Notes: a model not told the origin generated them from the letters alone. A DNA stretch of 64,000 nt from Paraburkholderia lacunae (GCF_003353175.1 NZ_QHKS01000030.1:18832-82831); one strand, 5' to 3'; positions 26,389-35,702 are shown, numbered from the stretch's first letter. Translations and numbers: made by a program.

Positions 26389-27207
26389 TCAAAGCCAGTA
26401 AGGAACGCGATTACGGAAACGTTTCATCAGGATTTGCGCGAAGGCAAAGCCCACGATCAGCAAACCAACCGACCAGGCCCACGATTCCCAATGGGTCGGG
26501 CGGCCGGTCAACGGCGCACGCACCGTTTCGATCAGGTGGTAAAGCGGGTTGTATTCGGCGACCCAGGCGCGGTCCTTCAGAATTTCAGGCGACCACATCA
26601 CGGGCGTGAAGAAGAACACGACCTGAATCAGATTGGTCACGATCGGCGGAATGTCGCGAAAACGCGCGCACAGCACGCCGAGCGTCACACCGAGCCAGAC
26701 GCCGTGGAGCAGCAGTATGGCGAGCGCGAGCGGAACCAGCAGGAATTCCCAACCCGGCCAGCGCCCGAAGGCGAGCAGCAGGACCACGACCACCGGCAGA
26801 CTGTGCAGCAGAATCACAAAATTGCGCCACGCGATCCGGCACACATGCACGGTGAGCGGCAGGCGAATCTGCTTGATGAGATACGCCGCGCCAATGAAGG
26901 CGATACAGCCTTCATTGGCAACCGATGCAAGATAAGCCCAGATCACCAGACCAACGGCAAGATAGGGCAGATAGTTGGAGATTTCCTGGTGCAGCAGCGT
27001 GGAATACAGCGCGCCCAGCACCACGACCATGATGATCGTGCTCAATGTGAACCAGAAAGGCCCCAGCACCGAGCGGCGGTAACGCTGACGAATGTCATGC
27101 CAGCCCAGCGTGCCCCACACCCGCACCGCTTTCATGCCGACGAGCAGATCGTCGGCTTCGGTATGGCGGGTCAGGTCTTCCGTATCGTTGATAAAACTGA
27201 TATCCAT
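26389..27207 (-). CDS. wzm: ABC polysaccharide exporter permease (Wzm/KpsM)
   Basis: A 272-residue ABC-2-type permease with about six transmembrane helices, 'RQRYRRSVLGPFWFTLS' near residue 45 and 'VMWSPEILKDRAWVAEYNPL' in the C-terminal half, both typical of Wzm/KpsM proteins. The ATG at 27207 lies one base after the manC stop; an alternative ATG at 27234 would overlap manC by 26 bases. With the Wzt-like ATPase it forms the channel that moves the polysaccharide chain across the inner membrane. Adjacency to manC suggests a mannose- or D-rhamnose-containing polymer. Confidence 0.93.
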   Translation of the reverse strand: MDISFINDTEDLTRHTEADDLLVGMKAVRVWGTLGWHDIRQRYRRSVLGPFWFTLSTIIMVVVLGALYSTLLHQEISNYLPYLAVGLVIWAYLASVANEGCIAFIGAAYLIKQIRLPLTVHVCRIAWRNFVILLHSLPVVVVLLLAFGRWPGWEFLLVPLALAILLLHGVWLGVTLGVLCARFRDIPPIVTNLIQVVFFFTPVMWSPEILKDRAWVAEYNPLYHLIETVRAPLTGRPTHWESWAWSVGLLIVGFAFAQILMKRFRNRVPYWL

Positions 27208-27208
27208 C

Positions 27209-28624
27209 TCAAGTACGTCCGTAAATGTCTTCAAAGCGGACGATGTCGTCTTCGCCTAGATATTCGCCGCTCTGCACTTCGATCATCACGAGCTCGACTA
27301 CGCCCGGATTCTCGAGACGGTGTTTATGACCCGCCGGGATGTAGGTCGACTCATTGGTCGACACGAAGAACTCCTTGTCTCCGTTGACGACCTTGGCCAT
27401 GCCGCTGACCACCACCCAATGCTCGTTGCGATGATGATGCATCTGCAAGCTGAGACTCGCGCCCGGCTTGACCTCGATGCGTTTGATCTTGAAACGCGGG
27501 CCTTCTTCGAGCACCGAATAGGTACCCCACGGCCGATGCACCGTGCGATGCACCTTATAGGTTTCGTGGCCGCGCGCCTTGAGCTCGGCAAAAATCTGCT
27601 TGACGTCCTGAGCCCGCTCCCGGTCGGCGACGAGAAGCGCGTCCGGTGTGTCGATGACGATCAGATTTTCGATGCCCACGGCACCGATCAGCCGGTCGCC
27701 GCCACGCAGGTAGCAATTCTTCACGTCGAGCAGCAGCGCTTCGCCTTCGACGCGGTTGCCGCTGCCGTCCGGCGGCGAAAGATCGCTTAGCGCCGTCCAC
27801 GAACCGACGTCCGTCCAGCCGATGTCGCAACGAACCACCGCGGCGTGTTCGCATTTCTCCATCACCGCATAGTCGAACGACACCTCCGGCACGGCGCCGA
27901 AGCTCGCGGGCTCGAGACGGATCTGCGCGCCGTCCTTACCCTCGGCCGACGGCGACTTCTCCATACACTCTGCAGCCGTGCTGAGAATCTCCGGACAATG
28001 CTGCTGCATCTCCTTCAGGATCGTGCCGGCGGTAAAGCAGAACATGCCCGAGTTCCACACGAACTTGCCGGAGGCGAGATACTCGCGAGCCTTTTCGAGC
28101 GACGGCTTCTCGACAAAGCGCACGACGTTCTCGCCGTCCGCTTCGATATAGCCGTAGCCGGTCTCCGGCGTGTCCGGATGCATGCCGAAGGTGACCACCT
28201 TGCCCGCTTGCGCAAGTCTCTTCGCAGCCTCGACGGCCGCGGCGAACGCCGTCTGGTCGGCAATCAGGTGATCGGCGGCCAGTACGAGCATGACCGTCTT
28301 GTCGCCATGCACTTTCGCCGTATGCAACGCCGCCGTCGCGATTGCGGCGGCCGTGTTGCGGCCAAAGGGTTCAAGAATGAACGAGGTTGCGCAGCCTTTC
28401 GCATTCACCTCGCGAAAGTCGTCTTCGGTCTTGAAGAACAGATCGCGGTTCGTGACGGTGAGCACTTCTTTCACGCCGGGCAGCGCGACCGCCCGCAAGA
28501 AAGCCTTCTGCAGCAGGCTCTCGCCATCCGCGAGACGGATGAAGGGCTTCGGGTGCGACTCACGCGAAACCGGCCAAAGCCTCGACCCCGCTCCGCCGCA
28601 AAGGATGATCGGTAACAAACTCAC
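27209..28624 (-). CDS. manC: Mannose-1-phosphate guanylyltransferase/mannose-6-phosphate isomerase
   Basis: A 471-residue bifunctional type II enzyme that makes GDP-mannose. The N-terminal nucleotidyltransferase has 'ILCGGAGSRLWPVSRESHPK' and 'FVEKPSLEKA'. The C-terminal cupin isomerase domain has 'RPWGTYSVLEEGPRFKIKR' and 'LQMHHHRNEHW' (metal-binding histidines). Length matches AlgA/ManC/WbpW. The start codon is a GTG preceded by GAGAGGA. It leads the minus-strand exporter operon. GDP-mannose can feed mannose itself or, with an off-window gmd, the GDP-deoxyhexose made by the rmd-like enzyme at 32,781-33,692. Confidence 0.95.
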   Translation of the reverse strand: MSLLPIILCGGAGSRLWPVSRESHPKPFIRLADGESLLQKAFLRAVALPGVKEVLTVTNRDLFFKTEDDFREVNAKGCATSFILEPFGRNTAAAIATAALHTAKVHGDKTVMLVLAADHLIADQTAFAAAVEAAKRLAQAGKVVTFGMHPDTPETGYGYIEADGENVVRFVEKPSLEKAREYLASGKFVWNSGMFCFTAGTILKEMQQHCPEILSTAAECMEKSPSAEGKDGAQIRLEPASFGAVPEVSFDYAVMEKCEHAAVVRCDIGWTDVGSWTALSDLSPPDGSGNRVEGEALLLDVKNCYLRGGDRLIGAVGIENLIVIDTPDALLVADRERAQDVKQIFAELKARGHETYKVHRTVHRPWGTYSVLEEGPRFKIKRIEVKPGASLSLQMHHHRNEHWVVVSGMAKVVNGDKEFFVSTNESTYIPAGHKHRLENPGVVELVMIEVQSGEYLGEDDIVRFEDIYGRT

Positions 28625-28866
28625 AGAGTCCTCTCAGTACCGTACTTATTACGGATGTGCCCTGACTATGAATGCTCAGCACAACCTTCAATCAGGTTGA
28701 TCACGCGACGAGCCCGTCATGAGCAGCGCCATGCCCACGCCCGATTGCTGAGCCGGTGCGGGGCTTCCAACCCGCCGATATTCTACCCCTGCCCCCTTTC
28801 ACTATCGTTAGACAGCTGCGGCGCTGCGGTACTTGGCGAGCTTGGGCAAGGGCGCGTCCCAGATGG
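28625..28866. other. Intergenic, probable promoter region of manC operon
   Basis: About 240 bases between manC and rfbD, both on the minus strand. Its part next to manC (28630-28690) is AT-richer and should contain the promoter. No clear box pair or terminator was identified. Confidence 0.35.
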
Positions 28867-29793
28867 TTAAGAATGGGCTGCGGGAGACACCGGAAAAGCG
28901 TCCGTCAGACACAGTTGCAAGGCATCGCGCCAATGCGGAGCAGCTAGCCCGAACACCTGCGCCAGCCTCTCGTTGGACATCCTCGAATTGGATGGACGCT
29001 TCGCCGGCGTCGGATAGTCGGATGCAGGAATCGGCAGCGTCTTCGGCCGGTTCGGCAGATTCGCCAGTTCGAAAATGGCCGAGGCGAAACCGTGCCACGA
29101 AGTCGAGTCGCCGGCGCACAGGTGGTAGATGCCGGAGCGCTCGTTCCACCACGCAGCGCTGTCATCAGCGGCGAACGCCTGTGCAACCAGGTGCGCCGTG
29201 AGCGTGGCGATCGTGTTGCTCCAGGTCGGCGCGCCGAACTGGTCGGCGACGACCTTCAACTCAGGCCGATCGGCGCCGAGGCGCAACATCGTGAGCAGAA
29301 AATTCTTGCCGCGGGTGCCGTACACCCAGCTCGTACGAAGCACCAGATGGTTGACGCCAGTTGCCGCGATCGCCTGCTCGCCGGCCAGCTTCGTGCGCCC
29401 ATACGCGTTCTGCGGATCGGTCGGATCGTCTTCGACGTAGGCGCCGTCTTTCTCGCCGTCGAACACGTAATCGGTCGAATAATGGATCAGCGCCGCGCCC
29501 AGCTTTTGCGCTTCTTCAGCCAGCACACCCGGCGCTTCGCCGTTGATCCGCATGGCGAGATCGAATTCGTCTTCGGCCTTGTCCACCGCGGTATAGGCTG
29601 CGGGATTGACGATCAGGGCCGGCCGAACTTCGCGAACCACGGCACGCACCTGGTCCAGATTGGACAGATCCAGCCGCGAGCGATCGACCGCCACCACTTG
29701 TCCAAGCCCTTGCAACGTGCGGGCGAGTTCGAACCCAACCTGACCATTTACGCCGGTGACGAGAATCGTCCGCTTGGCATCATGTGCGCTCAT
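28867..29793 (-). CDS. rfbD: dTDP-4-dehydrorhamnose reductase
   Basis: A 308-residue SDR enzyme that performs the last step of dTDP-L-rhamnose synthesis in the cytosol. Motifs: 'ILVTGVNGQVGFELAR' (10-25), 'RPALIVNPAAYTAVDKAE' (about 55-72), 'YSTDYVFDG' (about 105-113) and 'YGRTKLAGEQAI' (YxxxK, about 131-142). It is the last gene of rfbB-A-C-D on the minus strand, 11 bases after rfbC. The tail is about ten residues longer than many homologues. Product specificity follows the rest of the operon. Confidence 0.95.
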   Translation of the reverse strand: MSAHDAKRTILVTGVNGQVGFELARTLQGLGQVVAVDRSRLDLSNLDQVRAVVREVRPALIVNPAAYTAVDKAEDEFDLAMRINGEAPGVLAEEAQKLGAALIHYSTDYVFDGEKDGAYVEDDPTDPQNAYGRTKLAGEQAIAATGVNHLVLRTSWVYGTRGKNFLLTMLRLGADRPELKVVADQFGAPTWSNTIATLTAHLVAQAFAADDSAAWWNERSGIYHLCAGDSTSWHGFASAIFELANLPNRPKTLPIPASDYPTPAKRPSNSRMSNERLAQVFGLAAPHWRDALQLCLTDAFPVSPAAHS

Positions 29794-29804
29794 GCGGGAG
29801 CCCC

Positions 29805-30356
29805 TTATGCGAAGACTTCAGCATCGGCAAGGCGCTTGCCCGCCGCATCCTTCGCAGCCAGCAGCGGCTCGAAGTCGATCGGCCATTCGATGCCGATGGC
29901 CGGATCGTTCCAGACGATGCTGCGCTCATGCTCGGGGAACCAGTAGTCGGTGGTCTTGTAGAGGAACTGCGCCGATTCGGACAGCACGACAAAGCCGTGT
30001 GCGAAACCCGGCGGCACCCACAACTGCCGATGATTCTCCACCGACAGCGTCACGCCGACCCACTTGCCGAAATTCGGCGAGCTCTTGCGGATGTCGACAG
30101 CCACATCGAACACCTCACCTTCCACCACGCGCACGAGCTTCCCCTGCGCATGCTGGATCTGGTAGTGCAGCCCACGCAATACGCCCTTCGCCGAGCGCGA
30201 ATGATTGTCCTGCACGAACGTGACGCCGGCTTCCACGTGCTCCGCGAACTCCACGGCATTGAAGCTTTCGTAAAAATAGCCACGCGCATCACCGAACACC
30301 TTCGGCTCGATGATCTTGACTTCGGGCAGCGCCGTAGCGGTTACTTGGATGGCCAT
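29805..30356 (-). CDS. rfbC: dTDP-4-dehydrorhamnose 3,5-epimerase
   Basis: A 183-residue cupin-fold epimerase of the dTDP-L-rhamnose pathway. 'IIEPKVFGDARGYFYESF' (about 15-32), 'FVQDNHSRSAKGVLRGLHYQ' (with the catalytic-region His), and 'WVPPGFAHGFVV' are family signatures. The ATG at 30356 (MAIQVTATALPEV) gives the normal family length and overlaps the 3' end of rfbA by 16 bases; the longer upstream frame is rfbA out of frame. It is third in the rfbBACD operon. Confidence 0.95.
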   Translation of the reverse strand: MAIQVTATALPEVKIIEPKVFGDARGYFYESFNAVEFAEHVEAGVTFVQDNHSRSAKGVLRGLHYQIQHAQGKLVRVVEGEVFDVAVDIRKSSPNFGKWVGVTLSVENHRQLWVPPGFAHGFVVLSESAQFLYKTTDYWFPEHERSIVWNDPAIGIEWPIDFEPLLAAKDAAGKRLADAEVFA

Positions 30357-31234
30357 GCGACTTGGTCCGTAAGAATGTTTTGCAGATACTGGCCGTAGGC
30401 GTTCTTCGCGAGCGGTTTGGCGAGCGTGAGCAGCTGCTCTGCGTCGATCCACTGCTGCCGGTACGCAATCTCTTCCGGACACGCGACCACCAGACCCTGG
30501 CGTTTCTGCAACGTCGCGATGAAGGTTGCCGCTTCGATCAGCGAATCGTGCGTGCCCGTGTCGAGCCACGCATAGCCACGCCCCATGATCTCGACATTGA
30601 GCGCGGCGTTCGCCAGATAACGCGAGTTGACGTCGGTGATTTCAAGCTCACCGCGCGGCGACGGTTTGATATCGGCGGCGATATCGCAAACCTGCCTGTC
30701 GTAGAAGTACAAGCCGGTGACCGCGTAGTGCGAGCGCGGCTTGACCGGCTTCTCCTCGATCGACAGCGCGCGGAACTGCTTGTCGAATTCGACCACGCCA
30801 TAGCGCTCCGGATCGTGCACGTGATACGCGAACACGGTCGCGCCCTGATCCTGCTCGTTGGCGCGCTCCAGCTGCTTGGCGAGATCGTGGCCGTAGAAAA
30901 TGTTGTCGCCGAGAATCAGCGCCGACGGATCGTTGCCCACGAAATCCCGGCCGATGATGAACGCCTGCGCGAGGCCGTCCGGCGAAGGCTGAACCGCGTA
31001 CTGGATGTTCATGCCCCACTGGCCGCCGTCGCCGAGCATCGCCTCGAAACGCGGCGTGTCCTGCGGCGTCGAGATGATCAGCACGTCGCGAATGCCCGCT
31101 ACCATCAGCGTGGACAGCGGATAGTAGATCATCGGCTTGTCGTAGACCGGCAGCAGCTGCTTGGATACGACATGGGTAATCGGATAAAGCCGCGTACCCG
31201 ATCCGCCTGCGAGAATAATGCCTTTGCGCGCCAT
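30341..31234 (-). CDS. rfbA: Glucose-1-phosphate thymidylyltransferase
   Basis: A 297-residue enzyme that makes dTDP-glucose from glucose-1-phosphate and dTTP, the entry to dTDP-L-rhamnose synthesis. 'GIILAGGSGTRLYPIT' (5-20) is the nucleotide-binding site, followed by 'VYDKPMIYYPLSTLM', 'EEKPVKPRSHYAVTGLYFYD' and 'WLDTGTHDSL'. The ATG at 31234 (MARKGIILAGG) is the usual start. The last 16 bases overlap the rfbC start. Its own start follows the rfbB stop by about 10 bases. Confidence 0.96.
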   Translation of the reverse strand: MARKGIILAGGSGTRLYPITHVVSKQLLPVYDKPMIYYPLSTLMVAGIRDVLIISTPQDTPRFEAMLGDGGQWGMNIQYAVQPSPDGLAQAFIIGRDFVGNDPSALILGDNIFYGHDLAKQLERANEQDQGATVFAYHVHDPERYGVVEFDKQFRALSIEEKPVKPRSHYAVTGLYFYDRQVCDIAADIKPSPRGELEITDVNSRYLANAALNVEIMGRGYAWLDTGTHDSLIEAATFIATLQKRQGLVVACPEEIAYRQQWIDAEQLLTLAKPLAKNAYGQYLQNILTDQVAWPSK

Positions 31235-31244
31235 AGCCGTGCCC

Positions 31245-32306
31245 TTACGCGCGCTGCGCGTAGTTGGTCTCAACCCACTTCAGATACTCACCCGAAGCCA
31301 CGTCGTCGGACCATTCCTGATTGTCCAGGTACCACTGAACCGTCTTCGCGAGGCCCGTTTCGAACGTTTCAGCCGGCTTCCAGCCGAGCTCGCGCTCGAG
31401 CTTGCGGGCGTCGATCGCGTAACGGCGGTCGTGGCCCGGACGATCCTTCACGTAGGTGATCTGGTCGCGGTACGAGGCGCCCGCCTTCGGACGCAACTGA
31501 TCGAGCAGATCGCACAGCGTGTGCACGACGTCGAGGTTCTTCTTCTCGTTCCACCCGCCGATGTTGTACGTCTCGCCCGGCACGCCGCGCGCGAGCACTT
31601 CACGGATCGCGCTGCAATGGTCGCCCACGTACAGCCAGTCGCGCACGTTCTGACCGTCGCCGTACACCGGCAGCGCCTTGCCGTTCAATGCATTGGCGAT
31701 CATCAGCGGAATCAGCTTCTCGGGGAACTGGTACGGACCGTAGTTGTTCGAGCAGTTGGTGGTGAGAACCGGCAGGCCATACGTGTGATGGTAGGCGCGC
31801 ACCAGATGGTCGGAACCGGCCTTGGTGGCCGAATAGGGGCTATTCGGCGCGTACGGCGTGGTTTCGGAGAATTGCGGATCGGTAGCGGACAGCGAGCCGA
31901 ACACTTCGTCGGTCGAGACGTGCAGGAAGCGGAACGCGGCCTTGTCGGCTTCGCCGAGCGTATTCCAGTAGCTGCGGGTCGCCTCGAGCAGCGTGAAGGT
32001 GCCGACCACGTTGGTTTGCACGAAATCGGCCGGGCCGTGAATCGAGCGATCCACGTGGCTTTCCGCAGCAAAATGCAGCACGGCGCGCGGCTTGTGTTCG
32101 GCGAAGAGCGCGTCGAGCGCGGCCCGATCGCAGATATCGGCCCGCACGAAAACATGACGGGGATTAGCCTGTTGCGACTTGAGCGTACCCAGATTGCCAG
32201 CGTAGGTTAGCTTGTCGACGTTCAGCACCGCTTCGTCCGACGCATTGAGCCAGTCGAGCACGAAATTGGCGCCGATAAAACCGGCACCGCCCGTTACCAG
32301 GATCAT
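31245..32306 (-). CDS. rfbB: dTDP-glucose 4,6-dehydratase
   Basis: A 353-residue extended SDR. 'MILVTGGAGFIGANFV' binds NAD, 'HFAAESHVDRSI' and 'HVSTDEVFGSL' hold active-site residues, and 'YSATKAGSDHLV' contains YxxxK. It makes dTDP-4-keto-6-deoxyglucose. The ATG at 32306 has a strong AGAAGGGA site six bases upstream, which decides against the longer frame that starts at 32402. It is first of rfbBACD, whose product dTDP-L-rhamnose feeds the polysaccharide built by the genes nearby. Confidence 0.96.
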   Translation of the reverse strand: MILVTGGAGFIGANFVLDWLNASDEAVLNVDKLTYAGNLGTLKSQQANPRHVFVRADICDRAALDALFAEHKPRAVLHFAAESHVDRSIHGPADFVQTNVVGTFTLLEATRSYWNTLGEADKAAFRFLHVSTDEVFGSLSATDPQFSETTPYAPNSPYSATKAGSDHLVRAYHHTYGLPVLTTNCSNNYGPYQFPEKLIPLMIANALNGKALPVYGDGQNVRDWLYVGDHCSAIREVLARGVPGETYNIGGWNEKKNLDVVHTLCDLLDQLRPKAGASYRDQITYVKDRPGHDRRYAIDARKLERELGWKPAETFETGLAKTVQWYLDNQEWSDDVASGEYLKWVETNYAQRA

Positions 32307-32780
32307 GAAATTCCCTTCTAGATGTTCGTGGTGGATCGGACAACGCTGGCCCGAGCGCACGCCCCAATTGTGGTTTTCGATTCTTGTCAGCGCCGTCGCC
32401 AATCCTCATACCGCAAGCAGACGCTCAGACGCCAATCTTATAAAGCCACGATTATAAAGCCGCCCCGGGCAAAAACCAGAACCCTAACAACTTGAAACAG
32501 CTTGACAAACTACATTTCTCACGACCCCGATTCGGGACAAATTGTCGCCTGCGCCGCCAACTGCAGCCCACGGACATAGAAAGACACGAGCCTGATCGAC
32601 GCCTGGTTCGGACTGTTGGGGCATGATCGCGCGGCTCGGCACCGCGCGCGATTGAGGAGTAGATGCGGACGCGCCCGCTGTAACAAGCCGGCGCGCTGCG
32701 CTGCAGGACGAATATCGGTAAAAGGCGCTAAAACGAGTCGAAAGGCGCCGATCAGGCACCTGACCAGGCCGGGCCTTCGA
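32307..32780. other. Intergenic between rmd-like gene and rfbB
   Basis: About 470 bases. The minus-strand promoter of rfbBACD should lie here; a TATAAT hexamer is present at 32451-32456 (reverse complement) but a matching -35 is weak. The half nearer rmd contains no supported gene and no clear rmd terminator hairpin. Confidence 0.45.
32451..32456 (-). promoter_or_regulatory. Candidate -10 box of rfbBACD operon
   Basis: The minus strand reads TATAAT here, about 145 bases upstream of the rfbB ATG. The sequence 17 bases further upstream (CTGGTT-like) matches TTGACA poorly, so support is limited to the -10 hexamer and AT-rich context. Confidence 0.3.
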
Positions 32781-33692
32781 CTAAGCCGCCAGCATCCAGC
32801 GCAGTGTATCCATGAAGGGAATGGCTTCGACTTCCGGCACCAGCGAGCGCAGCTTGGCCGGCGAACCAGCCAGCATTTTCACGTCGGTTTGGCGCACGAA
32901 CGCGGGATTGATCTGTATCTCGAGTTCGTGCCCGGTCAGGTCGCTCGCTGCCGAGAGGATCTCCCGCAGCGTATAAGGCGTGCCGGTACAGACGTTGACC
33001 GTTTCGCCGGCGACCGTGGAATCGAGCAGGGCTTCATAAGCGCTCGCCACATACCGCACGTCCGAAAAATCACGCGCAACGTCGATATTGCCGAGCGAAA
33101 TGGAAGGCTCGCGCCGCGCAAAATGCTCGACGATCTTCGGCACGAGGAAGTTCGATGCCTGCCCGCGACCGGTGTAGTTGAACGGCCGCACGATCAGGAT
33201 CGGCAGACGGTCGAACCAGGTCCGGACCATGGTTTCCATGGCCGCCTTGCTGGCCGCGTAATGATTGACCGGCGTGACCGGAAAGGTTTCGTCGATGGCG
33301 TCGCTGGTGACGTTGCCGTAAACATTCGCGCTGCTCGCGATCAGCAGTTTGCGCGGCGTGTGGCCGACGGCTGCGCAGGCCTCCAGCAGATTCAGCGTGC
33401 CGATCACATTGACGCGATAGAAGTCGAGCGGATCGTTATGGCCTACAAAGCTGATTGCCGCCAGATGCACGATGTAGTCGGGCCGCGCCGTTTCGATCAC
33501 GCGCCGGCAGCCGTCGGGCGACGTAATGTCGAGCCTGAGCCGCGTCGGCGTTTCAGGCTCGTTGCGTCCGGCCACCGTTTCGATCACGGTGTGACCTTTG
33601 GCGAGCAGGTTATCGACCAGATAGCGGCCAGTGAAACCACTCGCCCCGGTGACGAGCGTGCGGATCGTTCGCTCTGCATGGGAAGACGACAT
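32781..33692 (-). CDS. rmd: GDP-6-deoxy-D-lyxo-4-hexulose reductase-like SDR (Rmd family)
   Basis: A 303-residue SDR. 'TLVTGASGFTGRYLVDNLL' (about 12-30) is the nucleotide site, 'IVHLAAISFVGH' and 'IASSANVYGNV' come next, 'YAASKAAMETMVR' holds YxxxK, and 'RPFNYTGRGQASNFLVPKIV' is typical of GDP-sugar reductases that complete GDP-D-rhamnose synthesis. The ATG at 33692 follows GGAGAAAAC. Beside manC and an ABC exporter this suggests an A-band-like D-rhamnose/mannose polymer, but gmd is not in the window. It could alternatively be a related GDP-sugar reductase or epimerase. Confidence 0.8.
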   Translation of the reverse strand: MSSSHAERTIRTLVTGASGFTGRYLVDNLLAKGHTVIETVAGRNEPETPTRLRLDITSPDGCRRVIETARPDYIVHLAAISFVGHNDPLDFYRVNVIGTLNLLEACAAVGHTPRKLLIASSANVYGNVTSDAIDETFPVTPVNHYAASKAAMETMVRTWFDRLPILIVRPFNYTGRGQASNFLVPKIVEHFARREPSISLGNIDVARDFSDVRYVASAYEALLDSTVAGETVNVCTGTPYTLREILSAASDLTGHELEIQINPAFVRQTDVKMLAGSPAKLRSLVPEVEAIPFMDTLRWMLAA

Positions 33693-33936
33693 GTTTTCTC
33701 CGTTCAGAGGGTCATTCTGTTGTGTTGCAATACCGCGCGCGGCCTTGCTGGCGGCGGCTCCAGACGGCTCCGGACGGCCCCCGGCGGCGCTCGCCACAAT
33801 ATCGGTGCTTCAAACGGGCTATTATGTCACGCTTATATGTTGCACCGCCCAACGCGGCACGTCTTGCGCGTATCAACGTGTAACCGCATGTATCGCCGCG
33901 CGCACCGCCGCGTGTACCGCTTTGCACCGACTCCCG
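33693..33936. other. Divergent promoter region of rmd-like gene and apaH
   Basis: About 245 bases between minus-strand rmd and plus-strand apaH. It marks the switch from the glycan locus to core genes. No gene seen; box positions could not be fixed. Confidence 0.4.
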
Positions 33937-34815
33937 ATGACAGCCTCCACCGCTCCCACCAGCCGCTTCGAACCGCACCCGCCTCCTCTCGCCTTCGGCG
34001 ACCTGCAAGGCTGCCGCACGCCGTTCCAGCAACTGCTGGCCAAAGCCGCGCCGCCAGCCGGCACACCGCTGTGGTTCGCCGGCGACCTGATCAACCGCGG
34101 CGCCGAATCGCTCGCCACGCTGCGCGACATCATCGCGCTGGGGGACCGCGCGGTACCGGTGCTGGGCAATCACGACCTGCATCTGCTGTCGGTGTCGGCG
34201 GGGATTCGCAAGTCGAAGAAAGGCGACACGATCGACGACATCCTCGCCGCGCCGGATGCCGAAGACCTGCTCGAATGGGTCCGCCACCGGCCGCTCGCGC
34301 ACTTCGACAACGGCATGCTGATGGTGCACGCGGGCGTGCTGCCGCAGTGGGACGCCGCCCTGACCCTGGAACTCGCCGACGAATTGCAGCGCGCGCTGCG
34401 CGCGCCGACGTGGAAGGAAACGCTCGCGGGCCTGTACGGCAATGAGCCGAATTACTGGAAGCCGGGCCTCAAAGGCATCGAGCGCCTGCGCCTGACGTGC
34501 ACCGTGTTGACGCGCATCCGCTTCTGCAATCTCGACGGCGTGATGGATTTCAGCACCAGCGGCGGGCTGGATTCCGCCCCGGCTGGCTACATGCCGTGGT
34601 TCGATGTGCCGTCGCGCAAGACCGCCGATATCACGGTGGTCTACGGCCATTGGGCCGCGCTCGGCTTGACCTTGCGCGACAACCTGATCGGCCTGGATTC
34701 GGGCTGCGTATGGGGCGACAAGCTCTCGGCCGTGCGTCTTGCCAGCAATCCGGCAGAACGCACGCTCACCCAGGTCGACTGCGCAAGCTGCCGCGTGCCG
34801 ATGAACGGCAATTAA
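33937..34815 (+). CDS. apaH: Diadenosine tetraphosphatase, symmetrical
   Basis: A 292-residue metallophosphoesterase that cleaves Ap4A to two ADP in the cytosol. The metal motifs are 'AFGDLQGC' (about 19-26), 'FAGDLINRGAESL' (about 49-61), 'VLGNHDLHLLSVSAG' (about 77-91), 'LMVHAGVLPQWD' (about 130-141) and 'VYGHWAALG' (about 229-237). The ATG at 33937 gives the usual length. The gene is convergent with plsC and only seven bases separate their stops. It is a core gene at the border of the glycan locus. Confidence 0.93.
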   Translation: MTASTAPTSRFEPHPPPLAFGDLQGCRTPFQQLLAKAAPPAGTPLWFAGDLINRGAESLATLRDIIALGDRAVPVLGNHDLHLLSVSAGIRKSKKGDTIDDILAAPDAEDLLEWVRHRPLAHFDNGMLMVHAGVLPQWDAALTLELADELQRALRAPTWKETLAGLYGNEPNYWKPGLKGIERLRLTCTVLTRIRFCNLDGVMDFSTSGGLDSAPAGYMPWFDVPSRKTADITVVYGHWAALGLTLRDNLIGLDSGCVWGDKLSAVRLASNPAERTLTQVDCASCRVPMNGN

Positions 34816-34822
34816 GCGGCAA

Positions 34823-35665
34823 TCAAGCCGAACGGCTGGACGGGTCGCCCGGTTCGACCGGGTCGATCAGCACCGGTGTGACGGACGGCGACGCGGCTTG
34901 CGCCGCTATCACCGCAGCGGAACCCGCCGTGCCCGCCTGCATCTCCCGCAATGCCATGGCGATCACCCCTTCCGCTTCCGCCGCCAGCGTGCGCCGGTCG
35001 GCGCCCGGCGCGAGCGGCGCGCCGACATACACATGCGCGGTCAGCGGCCCGCCGCGCAGCAGCATATTCAGCGAGTCGGCCAGCGTGACGTCGTCGATAT
35101 AGGCGGGCGCGGTCGACTGCCGGCCCTGCGCGTCTTCGTACATGATGCACAGCGGCTGAACCGGCGCTGACGCCGACACGGCCGCCTGGAACATGTTCGC
35201 GTGAAACGGCAGCAGCGTCAGACCATTCGACGTCGTCCCCTCCGGAAACACACACATCAGTTCGCCCGCGCTCAGGCGGTCGGCCAGCTCATGCATGATC
35301 CGCTTCGCGTCGCTGCGCTTTTCGCGCTGGATGAACACCGTGTCCAGTTGCTGCGCGAGCCAGCCGACCACCGGCCAATGACGGATCTCGGCCTTTGAGA
35401 CGAACGGCGTGGGCCGCCACGCATTGATCACATAGATGTCAATCCACGAAATGTGATTGGCGACCACCAGCGCGCCGCGATCGAGCCGCGCGCTGTCGTT
35501 GTGCACGACCAGCTGCATGCCGCACAGCCGCAGCATTTTCAACGACCATTCCCGATTGAGCGCATGGCGGATCTCTGCATCGGCTTTGGGGAAACGCGTC
35601 GCGACGATCCACATGCCGTGCAACAGATGCGCGATGAGACGGGCCTTGCGTAACGCGAGCTTCAT
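34823..35665 (-). CDS. plsC: 1-acyl-sn-glycerol-3-phosphate acyltransferase
   Basis: A 280-residue PlsC-family enzyme. 'VVANHISWIDIY' (H-x4-D motif) and 'VFPEGTTSNG' are the acyltransferase signatures; a hydrophobic N-terminal stretch (about 10-26) anchors it at the inner membrane. It adds the second acyl chain to make phosphatidic acid, or has a related lysophospholipid role. The C-terminal 40 residues (Ala/Pro/Ser-rich) are longer than in minimal PlsC. The ATG at 35665 gives the natural N-terminus. It is last in the algH-ruvX-pyrR-pyrB-pyrC'-plsC minus-strand group, 37 bases after pyrC'. Confidence 0.88.
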   Translation of the reverse strand: MKLALRKARLIAHLLHGMWIVATRFPKADAEIRHALNREWSLKMLRLCGMQLVVHNDSARLDRGALVVANHISWIDIYVINAWRPTPFVSKAEIRHWPVVGWLAQQLDTVFIQREKRSDAKRIMHELADRLSAGELMCVFPEGTTSNGLTLLPFHANMFQAAVSASAPVQPLCIMYEDAQGRQSTAPAYIDDVTLADSLNMLLRGGPLTAHVYVGAPLAPGADRRTLAAEAEGVIAMALREMQAGTAGSAAVIAAQAASPSVTPVLIDPVEPGDPSSRSA

Positions 35666-35702
35666 GGTCTGAGCTTTCCGTAACTGGGCAATGGCGCGGA
35701 TA

